13,514 bases of DNA, taken from positions 1 to 13,514 of the forward strand of contig DETM01000008.1 of NCBI GenBank assembly GCA_002361655.1. Reading direction: 5' to 3'. The position numbers and the translations under genes are program-made. How positions within the stretch are numbered: position 1 is the stretch's first letter; each line of letters opens with the position of its first letter. Below are positions 1-5,530 of the stretch, piece by piece. The notes below the pieces were generated by a model. It was not told where the DNA came from and searched no databases. It saw nothing but the letters and a program-made list of their open reading frames with translations. The stretch is from Prevotella sp. UBA3288. GTDB lineage: Bacteria > Bacteroidota > Bacteroidia > Bacteroidales > Bacteroidaceae.

Positions 1-307
1 GAGCCTGTTGGAACGGATTAAGCAGCGAGCCATCGCTTTGACGGATGCCAGCACGCAAATCCTTTCCCAACGATTTCTGCTCTATCAGAACTTTGGTGGA
101 ACGGATGCGGCCATCTATAAAGTTGGAGGCATCTACCATTCGATGGTCTTCAAAAGTGATAAAGCCATCCGATGGTGTTTCAATGCCAAAGACATTTGTA
201 AGCAAGTCAATCCAGAAGGGTTGCGACTCGCCCCTTTCATATCCTCTGCCTTTCCACCGCTCCGCAAATTCAGCAGCAGCCATAGCCATTTGTTTCTCTG
301 TTTTCAT
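1..307 (-). CDS. MmeI-like (type IIL) DNA methyltransferase/restriction enzyme, N-terminal fragment
   Basis: The minus strand reads open from an ATG at 307 to the window edge (102 codons), so only the N-terminus is present. The peptide begins MKTEKQMAMAAAEFAERWKG and carries ESQPFWIDLLTNVFG (about residues 27-41) and LIEQKSLGKDLR (about 74-85), followed by a QSDGSLLNPFQQA segment. From memory these match the MmeI-type N-terminal domain, where the E-x-K pair belongs to the endonuclease module that precedes a helical spacer, an N6-adenine methyltransferase domain and a target-recognition domain. Those later parts lie outside the window. The first in-frame upstream stop is about seven codons before the ATG, so this start is well supported. 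A TAACTTTG box lies about 30 bp upstream. The enzyme would act in the cytoplasm on DNA as a single-chain restriction-modification protein. It could also be a methyltransferase with a dead nuclease, which this fragment cannot show. Confidence 0.8.
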   Translation of the reverse strand, partial: MKTEKQMAMAAAEFAERWKGRGYERGESQPFWIDLLTNVFGIETPSDGFITFEDHRMVDASNFIDGRIRSTKVLIEQKSLGKDLRAGIRQSDGSLLNPFQQA

Positions 308-337
308 ATCGCTTGCTTTAGGGTTTCAATTATGGCA

Positions 338-362
338 CAAAGTTACTCAATTTTATTGAGTA
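338..362 (-). promoter_or_regulatory. Promoter and candidate palindromic operator of the MmeI-like gene
   Basis: On the minus strand TAACTTTG (338-345) matches the Bacteroidetes -7 element TAnnTTTG and sits about 30 bp before the ATG at 307. A perfect 7-bp inverted repeat, TACTCAA (344-350) and TTGAGTA (356-362) with a 5-nt spacer, touches the upstream edge of this box and fills the spacer region. A clear -33 TTTG was not found. The position suggests a repressor or autoregulatory site. That is inference. Confidence 0.5.
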
Positions 363-500
363 TTAGGCGAAATCAGTACAAAAAATGCTAATATCGAGAA
401 GATTTAATGAAAATGTGTAAGTATTTATACGTGATTTCAAGATTATTTGCTATACTTGCCCTCAGAATCATCAATGGAAGAATGGAGAGACTTGGAATAA

Positions 501-504
501 TGAG
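501..504. repeat. Target site duplication TGAG, left copy
   Basis: TGAG directly precedes the insertion sequence and recurs as TGAG at 2129-2132 directly after it. Four bp fits the 3-5 bp usual for IS3-family elements. The intact pair implies simple, fairly recent insertion without later rearrangement. Confidence 0.7.
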
Positions 505-530
505 TGACTTATACTGATATAGGTAGACAC
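505..530 (+). repeat. IS left terminal inverted repeat
   Basis: This 26-bp segment begins TGACTTATACTGATATAGG and ends GTAGACAC. Its reverse complement matches 2103-2128 at 20 of 26 positions. The conserved blocks are GTGTCTA, ATCAG and AAGTCA. Confidence 0.8.
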
Positions 531-560
531 ATTTAGTAACAATTAGAATGTGTAATAATT

Positions 561-938
561 ATGAGTAAAAGTCAAAAACGTTACAGCGAATCAGAGAGGC
601 TATCTCTACTTCGCGATTATCATCAGTCAGGTATGAGTAAGACTTCGTTCTGCAAGAGCCGTGGTCTTTGTGGCATTGTGTTGCTAAATAAGTGGTTGAA
701 GAAGTACGGTATTGAAAAAGAAATGTTACCTTTGCAGTCGGAACCATCAGATGAAGACATGGCAAATCGCAGCAAGGAAGATTACAAGGACGAGAATGCG
801 CAGCTGAAAAAGCGCATCAGGGAGTTGGAGAAGGCATTGGAGTTCTCCCGTCTGGAGACCTTGTCCCGTGACATGCTGATAGACAAGGCCGAGGAGTATT
901 TCGACATTGCGATAAGAAAAAAATCTGGGGCCAAGTAG
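561..938 (+). CDS. IS3-family transposase OrfA (HTH/leucine zipper protein)
   Basis: This 125-aa protein has the usual length and layout of IS3 OrfA. An N-terminal helix-turn-helix segment (about residues 8-50, YSESERLSLLRDYHQSGMSK through WLKKYG) should recognise the IS ends. A charged heptad-like helix (about 72-95, ENAQLKKRIRELEKALEF) resembles the leucine zipper used for OrfA oligomerisation. The last codons read AGA AAA AAA TCT before TAG at 936-938. The A7 run (917-923) is a good slippery heptamer for -1 frameshifting into orfB, whose frame is open through this region. OrfA alone usually regulates transposition, whereas the OrfAB fusion catalyses it. The start at 561 is the first ATG after the left end. 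Confidence 0.88.
   Translation: MSKSQKRYSESERLSLLRDYHQSGMSKTSFCKSRGLCGIVLLNKWLKKYGIEKEMLPLQSEPSDEDMANRSKEDYKDENAQLKKRIRELEKALEFSRLETLSRDMLIDKAEEYFDIAIRKKSGAK
917..923 (+). promoter_or_regulatory. Putative -1 programmed frameshift heptamer A7
   Basis: The seven A residues fall exactly in A_AAA_AAA phase relative to orfA. In the -1 frame the sequence from 917 to orfB's ATG at 941 has no stop (AAA AAA ATC TGG GGC CAA GTA GCA). A slip would therefore join OrfA to OrfB as a single OrfAB transposase of about 450 aa. Confidence 0.65.
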
Positions 939-940
939 CA

Positions 941-1924
941 ATGGAACTGGTCTTCGAGTGCGGCCTTGCCGTCGCCCTCGTAGTCCGGCTGTTTGGCCGT
1001 TGCCGTCAGGCCTTCTACCAGTCGAAGGCTGACATTGAGAAGGAGGTGGCGCATGAGCGTAAGGTCGTCGAGACCGTCAGAGAAATCCGCGATGCGGATC
1101 CCGGCATCGGCGGCTACAAGCTTTGGCTGATGCTCATAGCGATGTTCGGGCGTGACTTCGTGCCTGGGCGTGACCGCTTCTTCGTGCTGCTGCGCCGCAA
1201 GGGTCTGATGCTTCCCAAGCCGAAGCCCCGCCACACGACGAACTCCAACCACCGCTATCACAAGTACAAGAACCTGATAAAGGGCTTTGTCCCAGTCGCA
1301 GCCAACCAGCTTTGGGCAGCCGACATTACCTATATCGCCCTTGCTGGCGGCGACGTGTGCTACCTGCACCTGATTACCGATGCCTATTCGCACAAGATAG
1401 TGGGCTGGGCACTGGCCAGGACGCTCAAGGCTGCCATCTCTATGGAGGCACTGAGGATGGCCATCAACCAGGCCGTGGCCATGTCCGGCAGCGAAATCCT
1501 CAAGGGACTGATTCACCACTCCGACCGTGGCGTGCAGTACTGCTGCGATGCCTACGTAGCCATGCTAAAGGCACATGAAATCACCATCTCCATGTGTGAG
1601 GACTATAATCCCACCGACAACGCCGTCGCCGAGAGTGTCAACGGAAAAATAAAGGTGGAAAGTGTCTACCGACAGAAGTGCTTCAACTCCTTTGAGCATG
1701 CCTACAGCGTGATAGCGCGCTATATCCACTTCTACAACTATCGGCGCCCCCACATGAGCATCGGCTACAAGATACCCGCCGCAGTGCATCTGGAGCAGGG
1801 AGAGCAGAAAAAGATGTGGAAAAACAAAGTTTATCCTAAAAAACAGACCGGGAATGAAAATAATGTCGTATATTTGCCAAGCCGAACAACCAGTCTGGGC
1901 GACGGCGTATGCCAGCGCACCTGA
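941..1924 (+). CDS. IS3-family transposase OrfB (DDE integrase-core)
   Basis: This 327-aa protein carries the rve-type catalytic core of IS3 transposases. The DDE triad is visible: D128 in LWAADITYI, D195 in HHSDRGVQY and E231 in NAVAESVNGKIKVE, with exactly 35 residues between the second D and E, the family hallmark. An HTH_21-like stretch (about 46-92, with the G-x-x-G-Y-K motif near 55-60) precedes the core. The C-terminal FYNYRRPHMSIGYKIPA segment is also typical. It lies in the -1 frame relative to orfA, two bases after its stop, so it may be made mainly as an OrfAB fusion by frameshifting. The ATG at 941 would give OrfB alone. No frameshift or premature stop is seen, so the element looks potentially active. 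Confidence 0.93.
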   Translation: MELVFECGLAVALVVRLFGRCRQAFYQSKADIEKEVAHERKVVETVREIRDADPGIGGYKLWLMLIAMFGRDFVPGRDRFFVLLRRKGLMLPKPKPRHTTNSNHRYHKYKNLIKGFVPVAANQLWAADITYIALAGGDVCYLHLITDAYSHKIVGWALARTLKAAISMEALRMAINQAVAMSGSEILKGLIHHSDRGVQYCCDAYVAMLKAHEITISMCEDYNPTDNAVAESVNGKIKVESVYRQKCFNSFEHAYSVIARYIHFYNYRRPHMSIGYKIPAAVHLEQGEQKKMWKNKVYPKKQTGNENNVVYLPSRTTSLGDGVCQRT

Positions 1925-1927
1925 CAA

Positions 1928-1962
1928 AAAACTGAATGCCCCATCGAGGGGCATCCAGTTTT
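1928..1962 (+). terminator. Stem-loop terminator after orfB
   Basis: AAAACTGAATGCCCC (1928-1942) pairs with GGGGCATCCAGTTTT (1948-1962) around an ATCGA loop, a 15-bp stem with one mismatch ending in TTTT. It begins four bases after the orfB stop. An A-run on the 5' side and T-run on the 3' side allow termination from either direction, so it may also block read-through into the transposase genes. Confidence 0.7.
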
Positions 1963-2006
1963 GCCGAACAAACCGGCCCGGGCTCTGCGTGTCCAGCATG
2001 GCAGAA

Positions 2007-2119
2007 GTGTCAACAAAAACAGCACAGCTTTTTCGCTTGTGTCTACCGATTCAGTACGACTACAAAACTACTGTCTACTGTTTCAGTTAATGAAGAGAAA
2101 AAGTGTCTAGTGAAATCAG
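2007..2119 (+). repeat. 32-bp ladder of IS-end-like motifs (four units)
   Basis: GTGTCAAC (2007), GTGTCTAC (2039), CTGTCTAC (2071) and GTGTCTAG (2103) lie exactly 32 bp apart. Each is followed 12-13 nt later by a CAG (TCAG in the last three). The last unit is the terminal inverted repeat itself. The repeated spacing, about three helical turns, suggests extra transposase-binding sites on one face of the DNA. No comparable ladder is seen at the left end. Confidence 0.65.
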
Positions 2120-2128
2120 GAAAAGTCA
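2103..2128 (-). repeat. IS right terminal inverted repeat
   Basis: GTGTCTAGTGAAATCAGG followed by AAAAGTCA matches the reverse complement of the left end at 20 of 26 positions. The two nearer GTGTCTA copies (2039, 2071) match less well outside the core, because their TCAG is one base closer. This identifies 2128 as the true boundary. Confidence 0.78.
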
Positions 2129-2132
2129 TGAG
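2129..2132. repeat. Target site duplication TGAG, right copy
   Basis: It is identical to 501-504 and immediately abuts the right terminal repeat. Confidence 0.7.
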
Positions 2133-2161
2133 TATATATGACTTAAAAACTAACCCATTTG

Positions 2162-2222
2162 GAGTTACCCACTAACTCTATTAGACTTACCCACTAACTA
2201 TAATAGAGTTACCCACTAACTC
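2162..2222. repeat. Three 22-bp tandem palindromic units
   Basis: Units start at 2162, 2184 and 2206. The core is GAGTTA-CCCAC-TAACTC, a perfect 6-bp inverted repeat around a CCCAC loop in units 1 and 3. The middle unit (GACTTA-CCCAC-TAACTA) keeps only the inner 3 bp. The 5-bp linkers (TATTA, TAATA) differ slightly, and a degenerate ACTAACCC precedes the array. Short unit size and absence of unique spacers argue against CRISPR. Possible roles are protein-binding sites, a dispersed repeat family, or weak transcript hairpins between the IS and the downstream end of the WYL fragment. Confidence 0.75.
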
Positions 2223-2290
2223 AAAAAAACATGTTTTCTCGCAGGATTCCGGGCAATGGTTCGGAGTAAAGAACTTAATACGCATTACGA
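2223..2290. other. Non-coding stretch after the truncated WYL gene
   Basis: This 68-bp stretch lies between the tandem palindromes and the WYL fragment's stop. On the minus strand the WYL frame, if its TAA and a second TAA four codons on are ignored, continues as a short unremarkable peptide. Nothing resembles the missing WYL domain, so the lost part of that gene is not nearby. No promoter or RNA was recognised. Confidence 0.4.
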
Positions 2291-2596
2291 TTATGGCAAA
2301 AGTGAAGTATTTACGGAGAAAGAATCCAATAGCCATTGGTTGATAGAGTCTCTTTCGATAGCTTCAGGGTTGTCAATATAATAAAGGTTTACGCCTCTTT
2401 CACATTCAATGATGATACCGAACTGCATCAGTATCGCATTCCTATGATTATGAAAGGTGCGCAGACGCAAAGGCTGATGCAAGTCATTGATATAGGTATC
2501 ATTCCACTTGCTGGCAATCTCCTCGAAAGAAATCTTGCCAGCCTCATACACTGTGTTTGTCAGCCATAAGTATTTTGCATATAGCCTGTCTGTCAT
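2291..2596 (-). pseudogene. Truncated WYL-family transcriptional regulator (N-terminal HTH part only)
   Basis: The 101-aa frame begins MTDRLYAKYLWLTNTVYEAG and contains EEIASKWND, LRLRTFHNHRNAI and a GIIIEC segment, then ERDSINQWLLDSFSVN. This pattern is what I recognise as the N-terminal winged-helix part of Bacteroidales WYL-domain regulators. In those, the WLL-SFS motif is followed by roughly 200 further residues holding the WYL ligand-sensing domain. Here the protein stops eight residues later (TSLLP then TAA), and no WYL domain follows in any frame down to the repeats at 2222. It lies 9 bp after the KilA-N frame on the same strand. WYL proteins of this type often control phage-defence loci, but this copy is probably non-functional or acts only as a bare DNA-binding domain. 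Confidence 0.65.
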
Positions 2597-2605
2597 AAAA
2601 GCCTT

Positions 2606-3316
2606 TCACTTTAACAGATTCCTATTACTATTCCCTTCCAACACCTGCATCTGTTGAATAGCAATTTGATTGAGTTTCACGAGCCTTTCGCCCTGTGGTA
2701 CTCCATCATTGATTAGCACTGCATTGATATTCTCCATATTCGACAGGCATATCAGTTCGTTGATGGTGGCATAGTCGCGGATATTGCCCTTCAAGTCAGG
2801 ATTTGCCTCTCGCCATTGCTTGGCAGTCATTCCAAACATGGCCACGTTAAGCACATCTGCCTCTTCTGCATAAATGATACTGGCTTGTGCAGGGGTGATT
2901 TCCTCTGGAATCAAGTGGCTCTTGATGGCATCCGTATGAATGCGGTAGTTAATTTTTGAGAGCTCTCTTTTAGCAGTCCATCCCAATAATTCCTGTTCCT
3001 TGGCTTTTAGGCGTTGGAACTCCATGACAAGGTAAAGGCGGAACTCAACGGAAATCCATGATGCAAACTCGAAGGCTATATCAGTTTGGGCAAAAGTTCC
3101 TCCATAGCGTCCCGCTTGCGAAACAATCCCAATAGCATTGGTTGCTTCAATCCAACGAGTAGGCGAAAGCGTGAAAGCATTCAAACCAGCCTCTTTTCTA
3201 AACCCCTCGAATTCGAGGGGGTTAAAATTTGGGTTGTGAAGAGTCTCCCATATACCAAGAAATTCCACGGTATTGCGGTTACGCATCCAGAAAACGCCGA
3301 AAACTGACTGAGCCAA
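2606..3316 (-). CDS. KilA-N domain protein, missing its normal N-terminus
   Basis: This frame of up to 236 aa contains hallmark KilA-N sequence: WMRNRNTVEFLGIWE, NPNFNPLEFEGFRKEAG, LSPTRWIEATNAIGIVS, then GRYGGTFAQTDIAFEFASWI and a following EFRLYLVMEFQRLK. KilA-N is a DNA-binding domain common in phage antirepressor-like and prophage proteins. Complete relatives have about 40 residues before WMRNRN, including an initial beta-hairpin and a S/T-D-x-A motif. Here those are absent and the sequence runs from a TTG at 3316 through unrelated residues (MAQSVFGVF). The first ATG is at 3286, inside the motif (the M of WMRNRN). The C-terminal half (about 130-236) is helical and shared by chromosomal family members. 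The break coincides with the promoter of the divergent SDR gene, so the 5' end was probably lost by recombination. No promoter for this strand was seen. Confidence 0.75.
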   Translation of the reverse strand: MAQSVFGVFWMRNRNTVEFLGIWETLHNPNFNPLEFEGFRKEAGLNAFTLSPTRWIEATNAIGIVSQAGRYGGTFAQTDIAFEFASWISVEFRLYLVMEFQRLKAKEQELLGWTAKRELSKINYRIHTDAIKSHLIPEEITPAQASIIYAEEADVLNVAMFGMTAKQWREANPDLKGNIRDYATINELICLSNMENINAVLINDGVPQGERLVKLNQIAIQQMQVLEGNSNRNLLK

Positions 3317-3330
3317 AACGATGAAAAGAT

Positions 3331-3361
3331 TTGGATTATTCCGCTTTTCTTCGTAACTTTG
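3331..3361 (+). promoter_or_regulatory. Bacteroidetes-type promoter for the SDR gene
   Basis: TTG (3331-3333, preceded by T) and TAACTTTG (3354-3361) are separated by 20 bp, matching the -33 TTTG and -7 TAnnTTTG consensus. GCAGC follows, as often seen. The ATG at 3393 lies about 25 nt after the expected transcription start. Confidence 0.75.
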
Positions 3362-3392
3362 CAGCCCAAATCAGAACATCATCAGACGACGT

Positions 3393-4406
3393 ATGAAGAT
3401 TCTTGTCACCGGAGCCAGCGGATTCATAGGCTCCTTTATCGTCGAAGAGGCACTGCGCCGAGGCATGGAGACCTGGGCGGCGGTCAGGGGGAGCAGCAAG
3501 CGCGACTTCCTGCAAGACGAGCGTATCCGTTTCATCGAACTCAACCTGTCGTCGCAGCAGCAGTTGGAAGAGCAGTTGCGCGACCATCAGTTCGACTATG
3601 TGGTTCATGCCGCCGGCGTTACGAAGTGTCTGAACGCCAGCGATTTCTACAAGATCAACACGGAGGGGACGAAACATCTGGTCCGGGCGCTCATCAACCT
3701 GAAGATGCCGCTGAGGCGCTTTGTCTACATCAGTTCGCTGAGCATCTTCGGGGCCATTCGCGAACAGCAGCCCTACGAGGAGATACGCGAGTCGGACACC
3801 CCGCAGCCCAACACCGACTATGGCCGCAGCAAACTGCAGGCCGAGCAGTGGCTGGACAGTCTACACACTTCGAAGGGGTCCAGTGAGGGCTTCCCCTACG
3901 TCATCCTTCGTCCCACGGGAGTCTACGGCCCTCGTGAACGTGACTATTTCATGATGGCCAAGAGCATCAAGCAGCATACCGACTTCGCCGTGGGCTACCG
4001 TAGGCAGGACATCACCTTCGTCTATGTGCTCGACGTGGTGCAGGCCGTCTTCCTGGCTTGCGAGAAGGGCCAGACAGGCCGCAAGTATTTCCTCAGCGAC
4101 GGACAGGTGTACCGGTCGGCCACCTTCTCCAACCTGATCCGGCGCGAACTGGGCAACCCCTGGTGGATTCGTATCACGGCCCCCATCTGGCTGCTGCGCA
4201 TCATTACTCTGGTGGGCGACTGGTGGGGCCACCTGACGGGCAAGATCACGGCACTGAACAACGATAAGTACAACATCATGAAGCAGCGTAACTGGCGTTG
4301 CGACATACAGCCGGCCCGACGTGAACTGGGCTTTGAGCCGCACTACACGCTGGAAGAGGGTGTCCCCCTTACCATCAGGTGGTACAAGGAGAACGGGTGG
4401 CTGTAG
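3393..4406 (+). CDS. Extended SDR, NAD-dependent epimerase/dehydratase family protein
   Basis: The 337-aa protein starts MKILVTGASGFIGS, whose G7-x-x-G10-x-x-G13 is the NAD(P)-binding loop of extended short-chain dehydrogenases. Later motifs fit: VVHAAGVTK (about 70-78), YISSLSIFG (112-120, catalytic Ser region), Y143-x-x-x-K147 in TDYGRSKLQ, and RPTGVYGPRERDYF after the active site. The C-terminal part is a variable substrate domain with hydrophobic WWIRITAPIWLLRII near 253-267, suggesting a hydrophobic substrate or membrane contact. A strong promoter lies immediately upstream and a PAP2-type membrane protein follows, so both may belong to one lipid-related unit. A sphingolipid ketone reductase (CerR-like) or dihydroflavonol-reductase-type role is possible, but the substrate cannot be read from sequence. 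Confidence 0.88.
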   Translation: MKILVTGASGFIGSFIVEEALRRGMETWAAVRGSSKRDFLQDERIRFIELNLSSQQQLEEQLRDHQFDYVVHAAGVTKCLNASDFYKINTEGTKHLVRALINLKMPLRRFVYISSLSIFGAIREQQPYEEIRESDTPQPNTDYGRSKLQAEQWLDSLHTSKGSSEGFPYVILRPTGVYGPRERDYFMMAKSIKQHTDFAVGYRRQDITFVYVLDVVQAVFLACEKGQTGRKYFLSDGQVYRSATFSNLIRRELGNPWWIRITAPIWLLRIITLVGDWWGHLTGKITALNNDKYNIMKQRNWRCDIQPARRELGFEPHYTLEEGVPLTIRWYKENGWL

Positions 4407-4453
4407 GAGCGGAGAGTTTAAAGTTTAGAGTTAAGCCAAAGGTCGGAAAGATA

Positions 4454-5437
4454 GTGAAGTTTTTCAGTCGACTGTTTGCCATAGAGAAAAACCCGCGAAG
4501 GGGGTTGATGCCGATGGAATGGGTCATGATGGCCTATCTCCTCGCCACCTCGGTGATGATCATCGTCACCTATGTCAGTCTGCCCAATCCGGGGCTGATG
4601 GTGTGGACACGGGTGCAGGCACTGCTGGTCACGGTGGTGCTCTGGGGAGTCTACCGCCTGATGCCATGCCGACTGACCACGCTCTTCAGGGTCGGCGGAC
4701 AGATGGCGCTGCTGGGGCTCTGGTATCCCGATACCTACGAACTGAACCGCGTCTTCCCCAATCTCGACCATCTCTTTGCCGGATGGGAGCAGACGCTCTT
4801 CGGATGTCAGCCGGCATTGGTGTTCAGCGAGGTGTGCCACTGGCCAGTAGTGAGCGAACTGCTCACCGTGGGCTATGTCAGTTACTATCCGCTGTTTGTC
4901 GGTATCACGCTCTTCTATTTCTTCTGGCGTTACGACCTCTTCGAGCGTACCTCTTTTATTATATTAACCTCGTTCTTCCTCTTCTACGTCATCTTCATCT
5001 TCCTGCCGGTGGCCGGGCCCCAGTTCTATTTCAAGGCTGTCGGCGTAGAGAATATCGCCGCAGGCATCTTTCCCAGTCTGGGCGACTATTTCGGCAAACT
5101 GGCCTTCGAGGTGACCGACCCGCAATATTCGCTGCCCATACCGGGCTATAAGGATGGATTCTTCTACCATATCCTCGAGTTTACCCACGATGCCGGCGAA
5201 CGGCCCACGGCAGCCTTCCCCAGCAGTCATGTGGGGGTGACGGTGGTGGTGATGTGGCTGGCCTGGGAGTGTCGCAACCGCTGGGTGTTCTGGACGTTCC
5301 TGCCCTTCGCCGTGCTGATGTTCTTTGCCACGTTCTACATTCAGGCCCACTATGCCATCGATGCCATCGCCGGTGTTCTTGCCGGCACGCTGATGTATTT
5401 CGGCCTCCGCTTTGTCTTCGGCTTCATCAAAAAATAA
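4454..5437 (+). CDS. PAP2/Aur1-like integral membrane phosphatase or phosphotransferase
   Basis: From GTG 4454 the protein is 327 aa. Several hydrophobic segments are evident, among them VMMAYLLATSVMIIVTYV, ALLVTVVLWGVY, FIILTSFFLFYVIFIFL, VGVTVVVMWLAW and VFWTFLPFAVLMFFATFYI. Near the C-terminus AAFPSSHVGVTV matches PAP2 motif 2 (H259), and FYIQAHYAIDAIAG carries the motif 3 H299 and D303, so the phospho-intermediate chemistry looks intact. Long loops and total length resemble the Aur1/Ipt1-like branch more than simple PAP2 phosphatases. The open frame extends upstream to GTG 4379, but that part overlaps the SDR gene and AT-rich filler (GTTTAAAGTTTAGAGTTAA). ATG 4508 is another possible start. 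The likely role is dephosphorylation or head-group transfer on a lipid phosphate at the inner membrane, possibly in sphingolipid metabolism with the upstream SDR. Confidence 0.8.
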   Translation: MKFFSRLFAIEKNPRRGLMPMEWVMMAYLLATSVMIIVTYVSLPNPGLMVWTRVQALLVTVVLWGVYRLMPCRLTTLFRVGGQMALLGLWYPDTYELNRVFPNLDHLFAGWEQTLFGCQPALVFSEVCHWPVVSELLTVGYVSYYPLFVGITLFYFFWRYDLFERTSFIILTSFFLFYVIFIFLPVAGPQFYFKAVGVENIAAGIFPSLGDYFGKLAFEVTDPQYSLPIPGYKDGFFYHILEFTHDAGERPTAAFPSSHVGVTVVVMWLAWECRNRWVFWTFLPFAVLMFFATFYIQAHYAIDAIAGVLAGTLMYFGLRFVFGFIKK

Positions 5438-5452
5438 GGTGGGAATATAAAA

Positions 5453-5487
5453 CTTTTCACTTTTCACTTTTCACTTTTCACTTTTTA
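5453..5487 (+). repeat. CTTTTCA tandem heptamers before the PurF-like promoter
   Basis: Four perfect CTTTTCA units (5453-5480) and a degenerate fifth (CTTTTTA, 5481-5487) end five bases before the -7 box. The tract covers the place where the -33 element should be, so a change in repeat number would alter promoter geometry. Similar tracts are common filler in Prevotella intergenic DNA. Confidence 0.7.
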
Positions 5488-5491
5488 TTTG

Positions 5492-5499
5492 TACCTTTG
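5492..5499 (+). promoter_or_regulatory. -7 box of the PurF-like gene
   Basis: TACCTTTG followed by CACC matches the Bacteroidetes -7 consensus. The start codon ATG is at 5531, giving a leader of about 25 nt. The -33 region falls within the CTTTTCA tract and has no clear TTTG. Confidence 0.65.
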
Positions 5500-5530
5500 C
5501 ACCAACAAACAAACAACAGCGATAACTGCT

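Larger units (their letters stand above)
505..2128 (+). mobile_element. Complete IS3-family insertion sequence (1624 bp)
   Basis: The element carries overlapping-function orfA and orfB transposase genes. It starts TGACTT and ends AAGTCA, matching the TG...CA ends of the IS3 family. The 26-bp ends, 505-530 and 2103-2128, form an imperfect inverted repeat with 20 of 26 positions matching. Both ends are flanked by TGAG. Transcription of the transposase runs on the plus strand and a strong hairpin after orfB probably terminates it. The right non-coding end is about 200 bp, long for this family, and contains a 32-bp ladder of end-like motifs. No frame appears to be interrupted: the element sits between the MmeI-like gene and a truncated WYL regulator. 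The subgroup could not be assigned by eye. Confidence 0.88.

Noticed and set aside
8..391. Plus-strand open frames of 127 and 104 aa at the left edge
   Set aside because: They are antisense to the MmeI-like N-terminus, which has recognisable conserved motifs and a promoter.
474..500. Short frame MEEWRDLE before the IS, resembling the start of a NUMOD4-type protein
   Set aside because: It stops after eight codons, before the IS boundary, and no continuation is found on the far side of the IS.
782..1519. Long minus-strand open frame (245 aa) opposite orfA/orfB
   Set aside because: It is antisense to a clear DDE transposase and has low-complexity composition with no recognisable motif.
523..2046. 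IS ends placed at the 8-10 bp perfect inverted repeat GGTAGACACA/TGTGTCTACC
   Set aside because: These are internal. The outer 26-bp pair has TG...CA termini and a TGAG duplication, whereas the inner choice gives no convincing duplication.
2007..2222. CRISPR array
   Set aside because: The 32-bp and 22-bp periodic motifs have near-contiguous units without unique spacers, and no cas genes are present.
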